Below are positions 10,161-21,266 of a DNA stretch of 64,000 nt, one piece after another; position 1 is the first letter of the stretch, and each line of letters begins with the position of its first letter. Both the position numbers and the translations under genes were made by a program. The notes below the pieces were generated by a model, which saw nothing but the letters and a program-made list of their open reading frames with translations, had not been told where the DNA came from and ran no database searches. This DNA comes from Rhizobium sp. Leaf371 (GTDB taxonomy: Bacteria; Pseudomonadota; Alphaproteobacteria; Rhizobiales; Rhizobiaceae), in contig NZ_LMQB01000024.1 of assembly GCF_001424045.1 (NCBI RefSeq), forward strand, positions 310,001 through 374,000, in the 5' to 3' direction.

Positions 10161-12626
10161 ATGGTCAGCCGTATCTCCAATGAGAAAATTCCGAACGCCG
10201 CACGCCGCGAGTCGAGCGCCGAAATTCTGGCGCAGGAAATCATCGAGCGCCTGACCTACCGCATCGGCAAGGACCCCAAGGTTGCCAAGCCGCATGACTG
10301 GCTGACGGCCGCGATCCTGGTCGTGCGCGACCGCATCACCGACAACTGGATGGAATCCACCCGCAAGGCCTATACCGACAACTCCAAGCGCGTCTATTAC
10401 CTGTCGCTCGAGTTCCTGATCGGTCGCCTGATGCGCGATGCCGTGACCAATATCGGCTTGATGGACGAGCTGAAGGAAGCTCTGGCCTCCTTCGGTGTCG
10501 ATATCGACGTGATCGCCGAACTGGAACCGGATGCCGCGCTGGGCAATGGCGGCCTCGGCCGGCTTGCCGCCTGTTTCATGGAAAGCATGGCGAGCGTCGA
10601 TATTCCCGCCTACGGCTACGGCATCCGCTACGTTCACGGCCTTTTCCGCCAGCAGATGGCGGATGGCTGGCAGGTGGAGCTGCCGGAAACCTGGCTGGCG
10701 CACGGCAACCCCTGGGAGTTCGAGCGCCGCGAAAGCTCGTACGAAATCGGTTTCGGCGGCTCGGTCGAGACGGTCAATATCGACGAGGAACTGACCCGCT
10801 ATGTCTGGAAGCCGGCCGAGCGCGTGATCGCCACGGCCTGCGACACGCCGGTCGTCGGCTGGCGCGGCAAGCGCACCAATACGCTGCGCCTCTGGAGCGC
10901 CCATCCGATCGATCCGATCCTGCTCGATGCCTTCAATGCCGGCGACCACATCGGCGCGCTGCGCGAAAGCAACAAGGCCGAGGCGCTTGCCCGCGTTCTC
11001 TATCCGGCAGACGCGACGCCGGCCGGCCAGGAACTGCGCTTGCGCCAGGAGTTCTTCTTCTCCTCCGCCTCGCTGCAGGACATCCTGCGCCGCCATCTCC
11101 AGCAATATCCCGACTTCACCTCCCTGCCGGACAAGGTCGCCATCCAGCTGAACGACACGCATCCCGCGGTCTCCGTCGCCGAGCTGGTCCGCCTGCTGAC
11201 GGACGTCCACGGCGTCGATTTCGAAACGGCCTGGGATCTCGCGCGCCGCACCTTCTCCTACACCAACCACACGCTGCTGCCGGAAGCGCTGGAAACCTGG
11301 CCGGTACCGCTGTTCGAGCGCCTGCTGCCGCGGCACATGCAGATCATCTACGCGATCAACGCGAAGATCCTGCTCGAGGCACGCAAGCTGACGGATTACA
11401 GCGACCAGCAGGTGCGCAACATCTCGCTGATCGACGAAAGCGGCGACCGCCGCGTGCGCATGGGCAACCTCGCCTTTGTCGGCTCGCACTCGATCAACGG
11501 CGTTTCGGCGCTTCACACGGATCTGATGAAGATCACGGTGTTTGCCGACCTGCACAAGCTTTACCCCAAGCGCATCAACAACAAGACCAACGGCATCACG
11601 CCGCGTCGCTGGCTGATGCAGTGTAATCCCGAGCTGTTCTCGCTGATCCGCGAGACGATCGGCGACGACTTCATGGACGATGCCGAAGCCCTGAAGGCTC
11701 TGGATGCCCATGCCGACAACGCGGTCTTTCAGGAGCGCTTTTCTTCGATCAAGCGCGACAACAAGGTGCGTCTCGCCCAGCTCGTCCAGAGCCGGATGGG
11801 CATTCGCATCGATCCGTCGGCGATGTTCGACATCCAGATCAAGCGGATTCATGAGTACAAGCGCCAGCTGCTGAACATCATCGAGGCGATCTCGCTCTAC
11901 GACCAGATCCGCTCGCATCCCGAACTGGACTGGGTGCCGCGCGTCAAGCTTTTCGCCGGCAAGGCGGCGCCGAGCTATCACAATGCCAAGCTGATCATCA
12001 AGCTGGCGAACGACGTTGCCCGGGTCATCAACAACGACCCTGCCGTGCGCGGCCTGCTGAAGGTCGTCTTCATTCCGAACTACAATGTCTCGCTGGCCGA
12101 AATCATGGTGCCGGCCGCCGATCTGTCCGAACAGATTTCGACTGCCGGCATGGAAGCATCCGGAACCGGAAACATGAAGTTCGCGTTGAATGGTGCGCTG
12201 ACCATCGGCACGCTGGATGGCGCCAATGTCGAGATGCGCGATTGCGTCGGCGAGGAGAACATCAAGATTTTCGGGATGACCGCTGAAGAGGTTTCCAATC
12301 TGCGTCGCGACGGCCACGAACCCCGGGCCGTCATCGAGGCGTCGCGCGAGCTGTCGCAGGCGCTCCAGGCGATTGCGTCCGGCGTCTTCTCGCCCGACGA
12401 CCGCAGCCGCTTCGCCGGCCTGATCGACGGTATCTACTCGCACGACTGGTTCATGGTCGCCGCCGACTTCGATGCCTATGCCAAGGCGCAGCGCGAGGTC
12501 GACGCGATCTGGACCGACACCAGCCAGTGGTACGGCAAAACCATCCGCAACACCGCTCGGATGGGCTGGTTCTCTTCCGACAGGACGATTCGGCAGTATG
12601 CCAATGAGATTTGGAGAGCCGGATGA
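10161..12626 (+). CDS. glgP: Glycogen phosphorylase
   Basis: Releases glucose-1-phosphate from the non-reducing ends of glycogen using phosphate and PLP. At 821 residues it is the normal length. The PLP-lysine motif EASGTGNMKFALNGA is intact, with Lys673 as the Schiff-base residue, and the conserved NGGLGRLAACF and THTLLPEALE-like segments are present. It is the first gene of a five-gene glycogen operon; the stop codon overlaps the glgB start as ATGA, indicating translational coupling. The same arrangement (glgPBCA-pgm) is known from Agrobacterium and Sinorhizobium. It is preceded by AGAGGG about 12 nt before the ATG. Confidence 0.98.
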   Translation: MVSRISNEKIPNAARRESSAEILAQEIIERLTYRIGKDPKVAKPHDWLTAAILVVRDRITDNWMESTRKAYTDNSKRVYYLSLEFLIGRLMRDAVTNIGLMDELKEALASFGVDIDVIAELEPDAALGNGGLGRLAACFMESMASVDIPAYGYGIRYVHGLFRQQMADGWQVELPETWLAHGNPWEFERRESSYEIGFGGSVETVNIDEELTRYVWKPAERVIATACDTPVVGWRGKRTNTLRLWSAHPIDPILLDAFNAGDHIGALRESNKAEALARVLYPADATPAGQELRLRQEFFFSSASLQDILRRHLQQYPDFTSLPDKVAIQLNDTHPAVSVAELVRLLTDVHGVDFETAWDLARRTFSYTNHTLLPEALETWPVPLFERLLPRHMQIIYAINAKILLEARKLTDYSDQQVRNISLIDESGDRRVRMGNLAFVGSHSINGVSALHTDLMKITVFADLHKLYPKRINNKTNGITPRRWLMQCNPELFSLIRETIGDDFMDDAEALKALDAHADNAVFQERFSSIKRDNKVRLAQLVQSRMGIRIDPSAMFDIQIKRIHEYKRQLLNIIEAISLYDQIRSHPELDWVPRVKLFAGKAAPSYHNAKLIIKLANDVARVINNDPAVRGLLKVVFIPNYNVSLAEIMVPAADLSEQISTAGMEASGTGNMKFALNGALTIGTLDGANVEMRDCVGEENIKIFGMTAEEVSNLRRDGHEPRAVIEASRELSQALQAIASGVFSPDDRSRFAGLIDGIYSHDWFMVAADFDAYAKAQREVDAIWTDTSQWYGKTIRNTARMGWFSSDRTIRQYANEIWRAG

Positions 12627-14824
12627 CCTCCGAGCTGAAAGAGGCCTCGTCGCCGGCGCATCTGTCGGGTGACGAGGTAGCAGCATTCATCGAGGGAACG
12701 CATACCAATCCGTTCGCGAGCCTCGGCCCGCACGCGGTCGGCAAGGATGTCGTGGTCCGCTGCTTCCTGCCGGGCGCCACCCAGGTCTCGGTCGAAACGC
12801 TGGCCGGCAAGGACCTCGGCACTCTGGCGCTTCGCCACGATGCCGGGTTCTTCGAAGGCATCGTCAGCCTGCGCAAGGCACAGCCGCTGCGCTACAAGGC
12901 CGAAAACGCCGGCGGACGCTGGACCGTCACCGACCCCTACAGCTTCGGTCCCGTTCTCGGGCCGATGGACGACTACTATATCCGCGAGGGCTCCCATCTT
13001 CGCCTGTTCGACAAGCTGGGCGCCCATCCGGTACGCCACGAGGGCGTCGACGGGTTTCATTTCGCCGTCTGGGCTCCGAACGCGCGCCGCGTTTCGGTCG
13101 TCGGAGCCTTCAATGCCTGGGACGGGCGTCGCCATGTCATGCGGCTGCGCCTCGACACGGGCATCTGGGAAATCTTCATTCCCGACGTCCACGCCGGCGT
13201 GCCCTACAAGTTCGAAATCGTCGGGCCGGACGGGCAATTGCAGCCGTTGAAGGCCGACCCGTTTGCGCGCCGTTCCGAACTGCGGCCGGAAACGGCCTCT
13301 GTCACCACGCCGGAAATCGCGCAGGTCTGGGAAGACGAGGCGCACCGCGCGCATTGGGCGTCTGCCGACGCCCGCCGCCAGCCGATCTCGATCTACGAGG
13401 TGCATGCAGGGTCTTGGCAGCGTGGGGACAATGGTGCCTTCCTCAGCTGGGACGAGATGGCCAGCCGGCTCATCCCCTATTGCGTCGACATGGGCTTCAC
13501 CCATATCGAATTCCTGCCGGTCAGCGAGTTCCCCTACGATCCCTCCTGGGGTTACCAGACCACGGGTCTCTACGCACCGACCGCCCGATTCGGCGAGCCG
13601 GAAGGGTTTGCCCGTTTCGTCAACGGCGCCCACAAGGTCGGCCTCGGCGTCATCCTCGACTGGGTTCCGGCGCACTTTCCGACCGACGCCCACGGCCTGC
13701 GCACCTTCGATGGAACAGCCCTCTACGAACATGAAGACCCCCGCCAAGGTTTCCACCCCGACTGGAACACGGCGATCTACAATTTCGGCCGCGCCGAGGT
13801 GTTCGCCTATCTCGTCAACAACGCCCTCTACTGGGCGGAGAAGTTCCATCTCGACGGGCTGCGCGTCGATGCGGTGGCCTCCATGCTCTACCTCGACTAT
13901 TCGCGCAAGCATGGCGAGTGGGTTCCGAACGAATATGGCGGCAACGAGAATCTCGATGCCGTGCGCTTCCTGCAGACGATGAACAAGGAAGTCTACGGCA
14001 GCCACCCCGGCATCCTGACGATCGCGGAGGAAAGCACCTCCTGGCCGGGCGTCTCGGCGCCGGTCCATGTCGGAGGCCTCGGCTTCGGCTTCAAGTGGAA
14101 CATGGGCTTCATGCATGACACGCTGCAATATCTCGCGCGTGACGCGGTCCATCGCAAGCACCACCACAACGACCTGACCTTCGGCCTGATCTACGCCTTC
14201 AGCGAGAATTTCGTGCTGCCGCTGTCCCATGACGAAGTGGTGCACGGAAAGGGTTCGCTGGTCGCCAAGATGCCGGGCGACGACTGGCAGAAGTTCGCCA
14301 ATCTGCGGGCCTATTACGGCTTCATGTGGGGCTATCCCGGCAAGAAGCTGCTGTTCATGGGGCAGGAATTCGCCCAATGGGCGGAATGGTCGGAGGAGCG
14401 CGGACTGGACTGGAACCTGCTCGAATATCCGCTGCATCAGGGCATGCGCCGCCTGATCCGCGATCTCAACGGCACCTATCGCAACAAGCAGGCCCTGCAT
14501 GCGCGCGACTGCGAGGGCGAGGGCTTCGAGTGGCTGATCGCCGACGACAGCGACAACTCGGTCTTTGCATGGCTGCGCAAGGCGCCGGGCCAGAAGGCCG
14601 TGGCCGTCATCTCGAACTTCACGCCGGTCTACCGCGAGGTCTACTCGATCCCCTTGCCGACCGAGGGCCGCTGGCGCGAAATCGTCAACACCGATGCCGA
14701 GATCTATGGCGGCAGCGGCAAGGGCAATGGCGGCGTCGTTCACGCCGTGCGCACCGCGTCCGGCGAGATCCGCGCGGACCTGACACTGCCGCCGCTGGCC
14801 ACGCTGATGCTGGAGCAGGACTGA
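12623..14824 (+). CDS. glgB: 1,4-alpha-glucan branching enzyme
   Basis: Introduces alpha-1,6 branches into glycogen (GH13). The 733-residue product has N-terminal carbohydrate-binding modules (DGFHFAVWAPNARRVSVVG), the TIM-barrel core with VDAVASMLYLDYSR (nucleophile Asp), the acid/base Glu in TIAEESTSWPG, and LSHDEVVHGKGSL, then the C-terminal all-beta domain. The ATG overlaps the glgP stop and has GGAG eight nucleotides upstream; a TTG 12 nt further upstream is less likely. It is followed by a 105-nt spacer that carries an inverted repeat before glgC. Confidence 0.98.
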   Translation: MTSELKEASSPAHLSGDEVAAFIEGTHTNPFASLGPHAVGKDVVVRCFLPGATQVSVETLAGKDLGTLALRHDAGFFEGIVSLRKAQPLRYKAENAGGRWTVTDPYSFGPVLGPMDDYYIREGSHLRLFDKLGAHPVRHEGVDGFHFAVWAPNARRVSVVGAFNAWDGRRHVMRLRLDTGIWEIFIPDVHAGVPYKFEIVGPDGQLQPLKADPFARRSELRPETASVTTPEIAQVWEDEAHRAHWASADARRQPISIYEVHAGSWQRGDNGAFLSWDEMASRLIPYCVDMGFTHIEFLPVSEFPYDPSWGYQTTGLYAPTARFGEPEGFARFVNGAHKVGLGVILDWVPAHFPTDAHGLRTFDGTALYEHEDPRQGFHPDWNTAIYNFGRAEVFAYLVNNALYWAEKFHLDGLRVDAVASMLYLDYSRKHGEWVPNEYGGNENLDAVRFLQTMNKEVYGSHPGILTIAEESTSWPGVSAPVHVGGLGFGFKWNMGFMHDTLQYLARDAVHRKHHHNDLTFGLIYAFSENFVLPLSHDEVVHGKGSLVAKMPGDDWQKFANLRAYYGFMWGYPGKKLLFMGQEFAQWAEWSEERGLDWNLLEYPLHQGMRRLIRDLNGTYRNKQALHARDCEGEGFEWLIADDSDNSVFAWLRKAPGQKAVAVISNFTPVYREVYSIPLPTEGRWREIVNTDAEIYGGSGKGNGGVVHAVRTASGEIRADLTLPPLATLMLEQD

Positions 14825-14864
14825 AACCGACCGGGCCGGACACCCGGCCGGGACGAAAGCATAA

Positions 14865-14902
14865 AGCCGGTCGGCCCGTTTGAGAGGGCGGGCAGACCGG
14901 CT
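14865..14902 (+). repeat. Inverted repeat in glgB-glgC spacer
   Basis: An 8-bp outer stem AGCCGGTC/GACCGGCT encloses a GC-rich inner pairing (GGCCCG with CGGGC). It is the largest hairpin inside the glycogen operon and lies in its largest internal gap. It could be a partial terminator or an mRNA processing site that sets different levels for glgPB and glgCA-pgm. No T-run follows. Confidence 0.4.
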
Positions 14903-14929
14903 AAGAGACCGCAAAATCGGGAGGATATA

Positions 14930-16189
14930 ATGGAAAAACGCATACAGCCGCTGGCCCGCGACGCCATGGCCTACGTTCTGGCCGGTGGCCGCGGAAGCCG
15001 ACTGAAAGAACTGACGGACCGGCGCGCCAAGCCTGCCGTCTATTTCGGCGGCAAGGCGCGCATCATCGATTTCGCCCTGTCGAACGCCATGAACTCCGGT
15101 ATCCGCCGCATCGGCGTCGCGACGCAGTACAAGGCCCATTCGCTGATCCGCCACCTTCAGAACGGCTGGAACTTCTTCCGGCCCGAACGAAACGAAAGCT
15201 TCGACATCCTGCCGGCCTCCCAGCGCGTGTCGGAAACGCAGTGGTACGAAGGCACGGCGGATGCCGTCTACCAGAATATCGACATCATCGAGGACCACGG
15301 CGTCGAATACATGGTCATCCTGGCGGGCGACCATATCTATAAGATGGACTACGAGCTGATGCTTCAGCAGCACGTGGACAGCGGCGCCGACGTCACCATC
15401 GGCTGCCTCGAAGTCCCGCGCATGGAAGCGACCGGTTTCGGCGTCATGCATGTCGATGAAAAGGACCGCATCATCGCCTTCGTCGAGAAGCCCGCCGACC
15501 CGCCGGGCATTCCCGGCAACCCGGAAATGGCGCTGGCCTCCATGGGCATCTACGTGTTCCACACGAAATTCCTCATGGACATCCTGCGCCGCGATGCGGC
15601 CGACCCGACCTCCAGCCGCGATTTCGGCAAGGACATCATCCCCTACATCGTGAGCCACGGGAAGGCGATCGCCCACCGTTTCAACGAGTCCTGCGTCCGC
15701 TCGGACTTCGAGCGCGAGGCCTACTGGCGCGATGTCGGCACGATTGACGCCTACTGGCAGGCCAATATCGACCTGACCCATGTGACGCCCGAACTCGACA
15801 TCTACGACAGCACCTGGCCGATCTGGACCTTCGCCGAGATCAAGCCGCCGGCGAAGTTCGTCCACGATGACGAGAACCGGCGCGGATCGGCGACCTCCTC
15901 GCTGGTGTCGGGCGATTGCATCATCTCCGGTGCCTCGCTCAATCGCAGCATGCTGTTCACCGGCGTCCGCGTGAATTCCTTCTCCCGCCTCGACGGTGCC
16001 GTGATCCTGCCAAGCGTCAAGATCGGGCGTCATGCGCAGCTGAAGAACGTCGTCATCGACAGCCGCGTCGTGATCCCCGAAGGCCTCGTGGTGGGCGAGG
16101 ATCCCGAACTCGACGCGAAACGGTTCCGCCGCTCGGAAAACGGCATCTGCCTGATCACCCAGCCGATGATCGACAAGCTGGGACTGTGA
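14930..16189 (+). CDS. glgC: Glucose-1-phosphate adenylyltransferase (ADP-glucose pyrophosphorylase)
   Basis: Makes ADP-glucose from ATP and glucose-1-phosphate, the committed step of bacterial glycogen synthesis. The 419-residue protein has the nucleotidyltransferase motif [20 protein letters not shown] at the N-terminus, the substrate motif FVEKP in the middle, and a C-terminal left-handed beta-helix region. A GGGAGG ribosome site lies 6 nt before the ATG. Enzymes of this rhizobial type are typically activated by fructose-6-phosphate and pyruvate; this is family knowledge. It ends 5 nt before glgA. Confidence 0.98.
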   Translation: MEKRIQPLARDAMAYVLAGGRGSRLKELTDRRAKPAVYFGGKARIIDFALSNAMNSGIRRIGVATQYKAHSLIRHLQNGWNFFRPERNESFDILPASQRVSETQWYEGTADAVYQNIDIIEDHGVEYMVILAGDHIYKMDYELMLQQHVDSGADVTIGCLEVPRMEATGFGVMHVDEKDRIIAFVEKPADPPGIPGNPEMALASMGIYVFHTKFLMDILRRDAADPTSSRDFGKDIIPYIVSHGKAIAHRFNESCVRSDFEREAYWRDVGTIDAYWQANIDLTHVTPELDIYDSTWPIWTFAEIKPPAKFVHDDENRRGSATSSLVSGDCIISGASLNRSMLFTGVRVNSFSRLDGAVILPSVKIGRHAQLKNVVIDSRVVIPEGLVVGEDPELDAKRFRRSENGICLITQPMIDKLGL

Positions 16190-16194
16190 GGGCG

Positions 16195-17634
16195 ATGAAC
16201 GTCCTTTCGGTCGCCTCCGAGGTCTTTCCGCTGATCAAGACAGGCGGCCTTGCCGATGTCGCGGGCGCTTTGCCCGCGGCGTTGAAGCCGCACGGCATCC
16301 GCATGCGCACGCTGCTGCCCGGCTATCCCGCCGTGATGGCGAAGATCGGGCAGACCAAGCGGATCGGCGGTTTCGACACGCTGTTCGGCCATCCCGCAGC
16401 GATCCTGGCCGCCGATCATGACGGCCTGGATCTTCTGGTCCTGGATGCCCCCGCCCTCTTCGACCGCCCGGGCGGACCCTATCTCGATCCGCAAGGGATC
16501 GACCATCCCGACAATTTCCGCCGTTTTGCAGCCCTGTCGCTGGCCGCCGCCGAAATCGCGCATGGGCTCCTTCCCGACTGGACGCCGGACCTCGTCCACT
16601 GCCATGACTGGCAGGCGGCGCTGGCGCCGGTCTACATGAAGCATGGGGGTGCCGCCCATGTGCCGACCGTGCTGACGATCCACAACATCGCCTTTCGCGG
16701 CCAGTTTCCAGCCAGCACCTTTCCGGAACTCGCCCTACCCTGGAACGCCTTCTCGGTTCAGGGCGTCGAATATTACGGCGACGTGTCCTTCCTCAAGGGC
16801 GGGCTGATGGCGGCTACGGCCATCACCACCGTCAGCCCGTCCTATGCCCAGGAAATCCTCACCCCCGAATTCGGAATGGGGCTGCAGGGCGTTCTCGCCA
16901 CCCGCATCGCCGATCTCCACGGCATCGTCAACGGCATCGACACCGACGTGTGGAACCCCGAGGCCGATCCGCACATCGCCTCTCTCTATGCCGCCGGTAC
17001 TCTGAAGAAACGGGCTACAAACCGGGATGCCTTGCGCGAACGCTTCGGCCTCGTGGCGACGGATGGCCCGCTCTTTTGCGTCGTCAGTCGCCTGACGGAC
17101 CAGAAGGGCATGGACGTGCTTGCCGGCGTGATCGACATGATCGTCGAGAATGACGGCACGCTCGCCGTCCTCGGCTCTGGCGATCCGGCGCTCGAGGCCG
17201 CGTTCCGGACCGCCGCCGCCGTGCACCCCGGGCGCGTCGGCCTCGTCACCGGCTATGATGAGCCGCTGTCGCATCTGATGCAGGCCGGCGCCGACGCCAT
17301 TCTCGTGCCGTCACGTTTCGAGCCCTGCGGCCTGACGCAGCTTTATGGCCTGCGCTATGGCTGCGTGCCTGTCGTGGCGCGCACGGGCGGCCTTGCCGAT
17401 ACGATCATCGATGCCAACGAGGCGGCCGTGGCGGCCAATGTCGCGACCGGCTTCCTGTTTTCCCCCGTGTCCGAGGAAAGCCTGCGGCTCGCGCTGCGCC
17501 GGGTCTTTTCGCTGTGGCGCCAGCCGAAACTATGGGCGCGCCTGCAGATACGCGGCATGAAATCCGATGTCTCCTGGGATATGAGTGCAACGCGATATGC
17601 CGCGCTCTACGCCGGTCTTCTTTCGAAAGGTTGA
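16195..17634 (+). CDS. glgA: Glycogen synthase (ADP-glucose, GT5)
   Basis: Transfers glucose from ADP-glucose to the growing alpha-1,4 chain. The 479-residue GT-B enzyme begins [20 protein letters not shown], where [13 protein letters not shown] is the ADP-glucose-binding motif; the C-terminal domain has [19 protein letters not shown], including the conserved Glu and Cys. The frame is open 279 nt further upstream inside glgC, but the ATG five nucleotides after the glgC stop gives the right length. Next gene pgm begins 3 nt later. Confidence 0.98.
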   Translation: MNVLSVASEVFPLIKTGGLADVAGALPAALKPHGIRMRTLLPGYPAVMAKIGQTKRIGGFDTLFGHPAAILAADHDGLDLLVLDAPALFDRPGGPYLDPQGIDHPDNFRRFAALSLAAAEIAHGLLPDWTPDLVHCHDWQAALAPVYMKHGGAAHVPTVLTIHNIAFRGQFPASTFPELALPWNAFSVQGVEYYGDVSFLKGGLMAATAITTVSPSYAQEILTPEFGMGLQGVLATRIADLHGIVNGIDTDVWNPEADPHIASLYAAGTLKKRATNRDALRERFGLVATDGPLFCVVSRLTDQKGMDVLAGVIDMIVENDGTLAVLGSGDPALEAAFRTAAAVHPGRVGLVTGYDEPLSHLMQAGADAILVPSRFEPCGLTQLYGLRYGCVPVVARTGGLADTIIDANEAAVAANVATGFLFSPVSEESLRLALRRVFSLWRQPKLWARLQIRGMKSDVSWDMSATRYAALYAGLLSKG

Positions 17635-19266
<1,632 letters not shown>

Positions 19267-19333
19267 TCCCTCACCGGGCTTCCCTCCCGTAAAGAGCGGA
19301 GGCCCGGTGACACCTCAGCGTCAATCCAGAAAC

Positions 19334-19363
19334 AAAAAACGCCGCTTCGAAGCGGCGTTTTTT
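19334..19363. terminator. Bidirectional intrinsic terminator between pgm and TPR gene
   Basis: A perfect inverted repeat: AAAAAACGCCGCTT followed by its complement with six T residues. The GC stem is flanked by A-run and T-run, so it works in both directions for two convergent genes. Confidence 0.92.
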
Positions 19364-19388
19364 GTTCATGTCGGGAGATGGACGAGCC

Positions 19389-20270
19389 TCAGGACGCCGC
19401 CTTCACGCGGGCGAGGCCGGCCCGGGCGGGCTCGTATTTCGGATCGAGCTGCAGGGCATGGCTGTAGGAACGCTGGGCCTTGGCCTTTTCACCGCGGCGC
19501 TCATAGACCAGCGCCTGGTTGGCCCAGGATTCGGCGATCTTGCCGTTCAGGTTGATGGCCGTGTTGAAATCGGCAAAGGCGTTGTCGTCGTCGTTCTGCG
19601 CGACATAGGAGATGCCGCGACCGTTATACGGCTCCGGCGAACTCGGCGACAGCGAGATGGCCGTCGAGAAATCCTCGATCGCCTGCCCATGCTGGTTGCG
19701 CGCCTGATAGATCAGGCCGCGATTGTGATAGGCGCGCGGATCGGTCGTGTCGTTCTCGATCGCCTTGTTGAAGTCGGCGAAGGCCTGATCGAGCCGGCCG
19801 CTCTGGCGGTAGAGATTGCCGCGGCCGATATAGGCGACGTCGTAGCGCGGATTGAGCTGCAGGGCCGTGTTGTAGTCGGCCAGCGCTTCGGCGAGATCGC
19901 CCATGTTGCGCTCGACCAGCGCGCGGTTCGCATAGGCCTGATAGAACCGGGGATTAAGCTCGATCGCCTTGTTGAAATCGGCAACGGCACGGCGGAACTC
20001 GCCGGCACGCCCATAGGCGGAGCCACGAACGTTGTAGCCTTCGGGATTGCTCGGATCATTGTTGATGACGCCCGAAAGCGACGCGATGTTCTGCTCGGAG
20101 CCCTGCGCGCGCTCGACCTGGAGCGTGCTGTCATTGGAAGGATCCGTCTGGCAGGCCGACAACAGCACTGCGGCGCCGAGCGCTGCGAGAATGCCCAGTC
20201 GGCTGGAACGCCGTGTGCCGCGGGACGCATCCCGGCCGGCGAAACCCTCTGTCGTCACAGTCGATGTCAA
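19389..20270 (-). CDS. TPR-repeat lipoprotein
   Basis: A 293-residue protein with a lipoprotein signal: basic stretch RRSSRLG, hydrophobic helix, and lipobox LSAC with Cys40. After it come about six tetratricopeptide repeats of 34 residues (for example AYGRAGEFRRAVADFNKAIE), ending near the C-terminus. It should be anchored on the periplasmic side of the inner or outer membrane and act as a protein-protein scaffold; NlpI-like roles in envelope growth are possible. The start is TTG: GAGGGA lies six nucleotides upstream, while the in-frame GTG 12 nt downstream has no ribosome site. No operon partner. Confidence 0.87.
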   Translation of the reverse strand: MTSTVTTEGFAGRDASRGTRRSSRLGILAALGAAVLLSACQTDPSNDSTLQVERAQGSEQNIASLSGVINNDPSNPEGYNVRGSAYGRAGEFRRAVADFNKAIELNPRFYQAYANRALVERNMGDLAEALADYNTALQLNPRYDVAYIGRGNLYRQSGRLDQAFADFNKAIENDTTDPRAYHNRGLIYQARNQHGQAIEDFSTAISLSPSSPEPYNGRGISYVAQNDDDNAFADFNTAINLNGKIAESWANQALVYERRGEKAKAQRSYSHALQLDPKYEPARAGLARVKAAS

Positions 20271-20570
20271 GATTGATCCCTCAAATCAAGAATGCCTCAG
20301 GCACGTCATATGTCCGCGGTCTTGGGCCCCGGCTGCCACTGTAACGCCGCAACGAGCGGTTCGTTCAGGCAAGTGCGTCATCCGTCGCGAATACACCATC
20401 GGCCGGCGGATACCAACCTTGATGACATGTCGCAGACAGGCCGTCTAGCTTTGCCAAAGCGAAACACGTCGCCATCAGGCGATCGTGAGGCCGGCATGCC
20501 GGCCATAGGGAAACGGCGGCGGCGCATGCATCGCCTCCGCCGTCACCAAATCCTCAAAGCGTGCCGCCGT
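20271..20570. other. 300-nt intergenic region between TPR lipoprotein and rpsU
   Basis: Holds the promoter side of the TPR gene and the 3' end of rpsU, both on the minus strand. A 16-bp perfect palindrome GGCCGGCATGCCGGCC sits at 20489-20504 and the rpsU hairpin at 20513-20543. No open frame with a ribosome site was recognised. The palindrome may be a REP-like or transcription-end element. Confidence 0.5.
20513..20543 (-). terminator. Probable rpsU terminator hairpin
   Basis: Reading on the minus strand, ACGGCGGAGGCG pairs with CGCCGCCGCCGT across a 7-nt loop with one mismatch, followed by TTTCCC. It lies 28 nt past the rpsU stop. The T-tract is short, so efficiency is uncertain. Confidence 0.55.
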
Positions 20571-20819
20571 TCAGCGTGCCTTGGCCGCAAACTTGGCAGC
20601 GGACTTGGGCATGGGCAGCAGGCCTTCGCGCTGCGCCTGCTTGCGGGCGAGCTTGCGGACGCGGCTGATGCCTTCGGCCTTTTCGCGCGCACGGCGCTGC
20701 GACGGCTTCTCATAGGCTTCGCGGGCGCGCATCTCGCGGAAGACGCCTTCGCGCTGCAGCTTCTTCTTCAGCGCACGAAGCGCCTGGTCAACATTGTTGT
20801 CGCGAACGAGTACCTGCAC
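20571..20819 (-). CDS. rpsU: 30S ribosomal protein bS21
   Basis: An 82-residue basic protein starting [20 protein letters not shown], with [20 protein letters not shown], typical of bS21. The start codon is GTG; AAGGA lies about 11 nt upstream and no in-frame ATG gives this N-terminus. bS21 helps the small subunit select initiation sites. The Ala/Lys-rich C-terminal tail ([11 protein letters not shown]) is longer than in enterobacteria, as is usual in alphaproteobacteria, which often carry two rpsU copies. Confidence 0.95.
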   Translation of the reverse strand: MQVLVRDNNVDQALRALKKKLQREGVFREMRAREAYEKPSQRRAREKAEGISRVRKLARKQAQREGLLPMPKSAAKFAAKAR

Positions 20820-21266
20820 GTGCTTACCATTCCTTGATATCGAGCCGAGACATGCTCAGGCTATTGTCTGTGGGCCGATCTCCAGGCTGTGCTGGAAGCA
20901 GAGCCGAACGGCGCGGTTCGTTGATCGCAAGGGCCGAAACCCCGCGAGGATGGGCGGCAAGTAGCAGATGAATGCCCTAAAGTCCACCCGCGCCCGAAAC
21001 AGACGCCGATGAAACCTATCTGGCACGCGCAATCGACATCTCAAGGGGTACCCTGCCTCAGTCGTGCCACGACCCGCGCCTAATCGCGCCTGGATCATTT
21101 ACCGGCCGGCTTGCGGTCGAGGAACCGGGCGAGACGCAGACCGAAGCGCCGTCATTTTCGCAGTGTCGAAAGTGAGGGCGTGCCACGTCGCAAAATGGAC
21201 GTTGCGACGCGCTCCGATTTGCGATGTGTTGAAGAGACGGGGCGTCCCGGACAGGAGATCAGGCGA
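20820..21266. other. 447-nt divergent intergenic region rpsU / soxB
   Basis: Contains the rpsU promoter and 5' UTR on the minus strand and the sox operon promoter on the plus strand. AGGAGA eight nucleotides before soxB is its ribosome site. No convincing riboswitch, palindromic operator or small gene was recognised. Confidence 0.5.

Noticed and set aside
12476-16033. 1185-codon open frame on the minus strand
   Set aside because: Antisense to glgB and glgC; low-complexity composition typical of a GC-rich shadow frame.
20820-21266. Possible glycine riboswitch before the sarcosine oxidase operon
   Set aside because: No tandem aptamer-like structure or conserved glycine-riboswitch core could be recognised.
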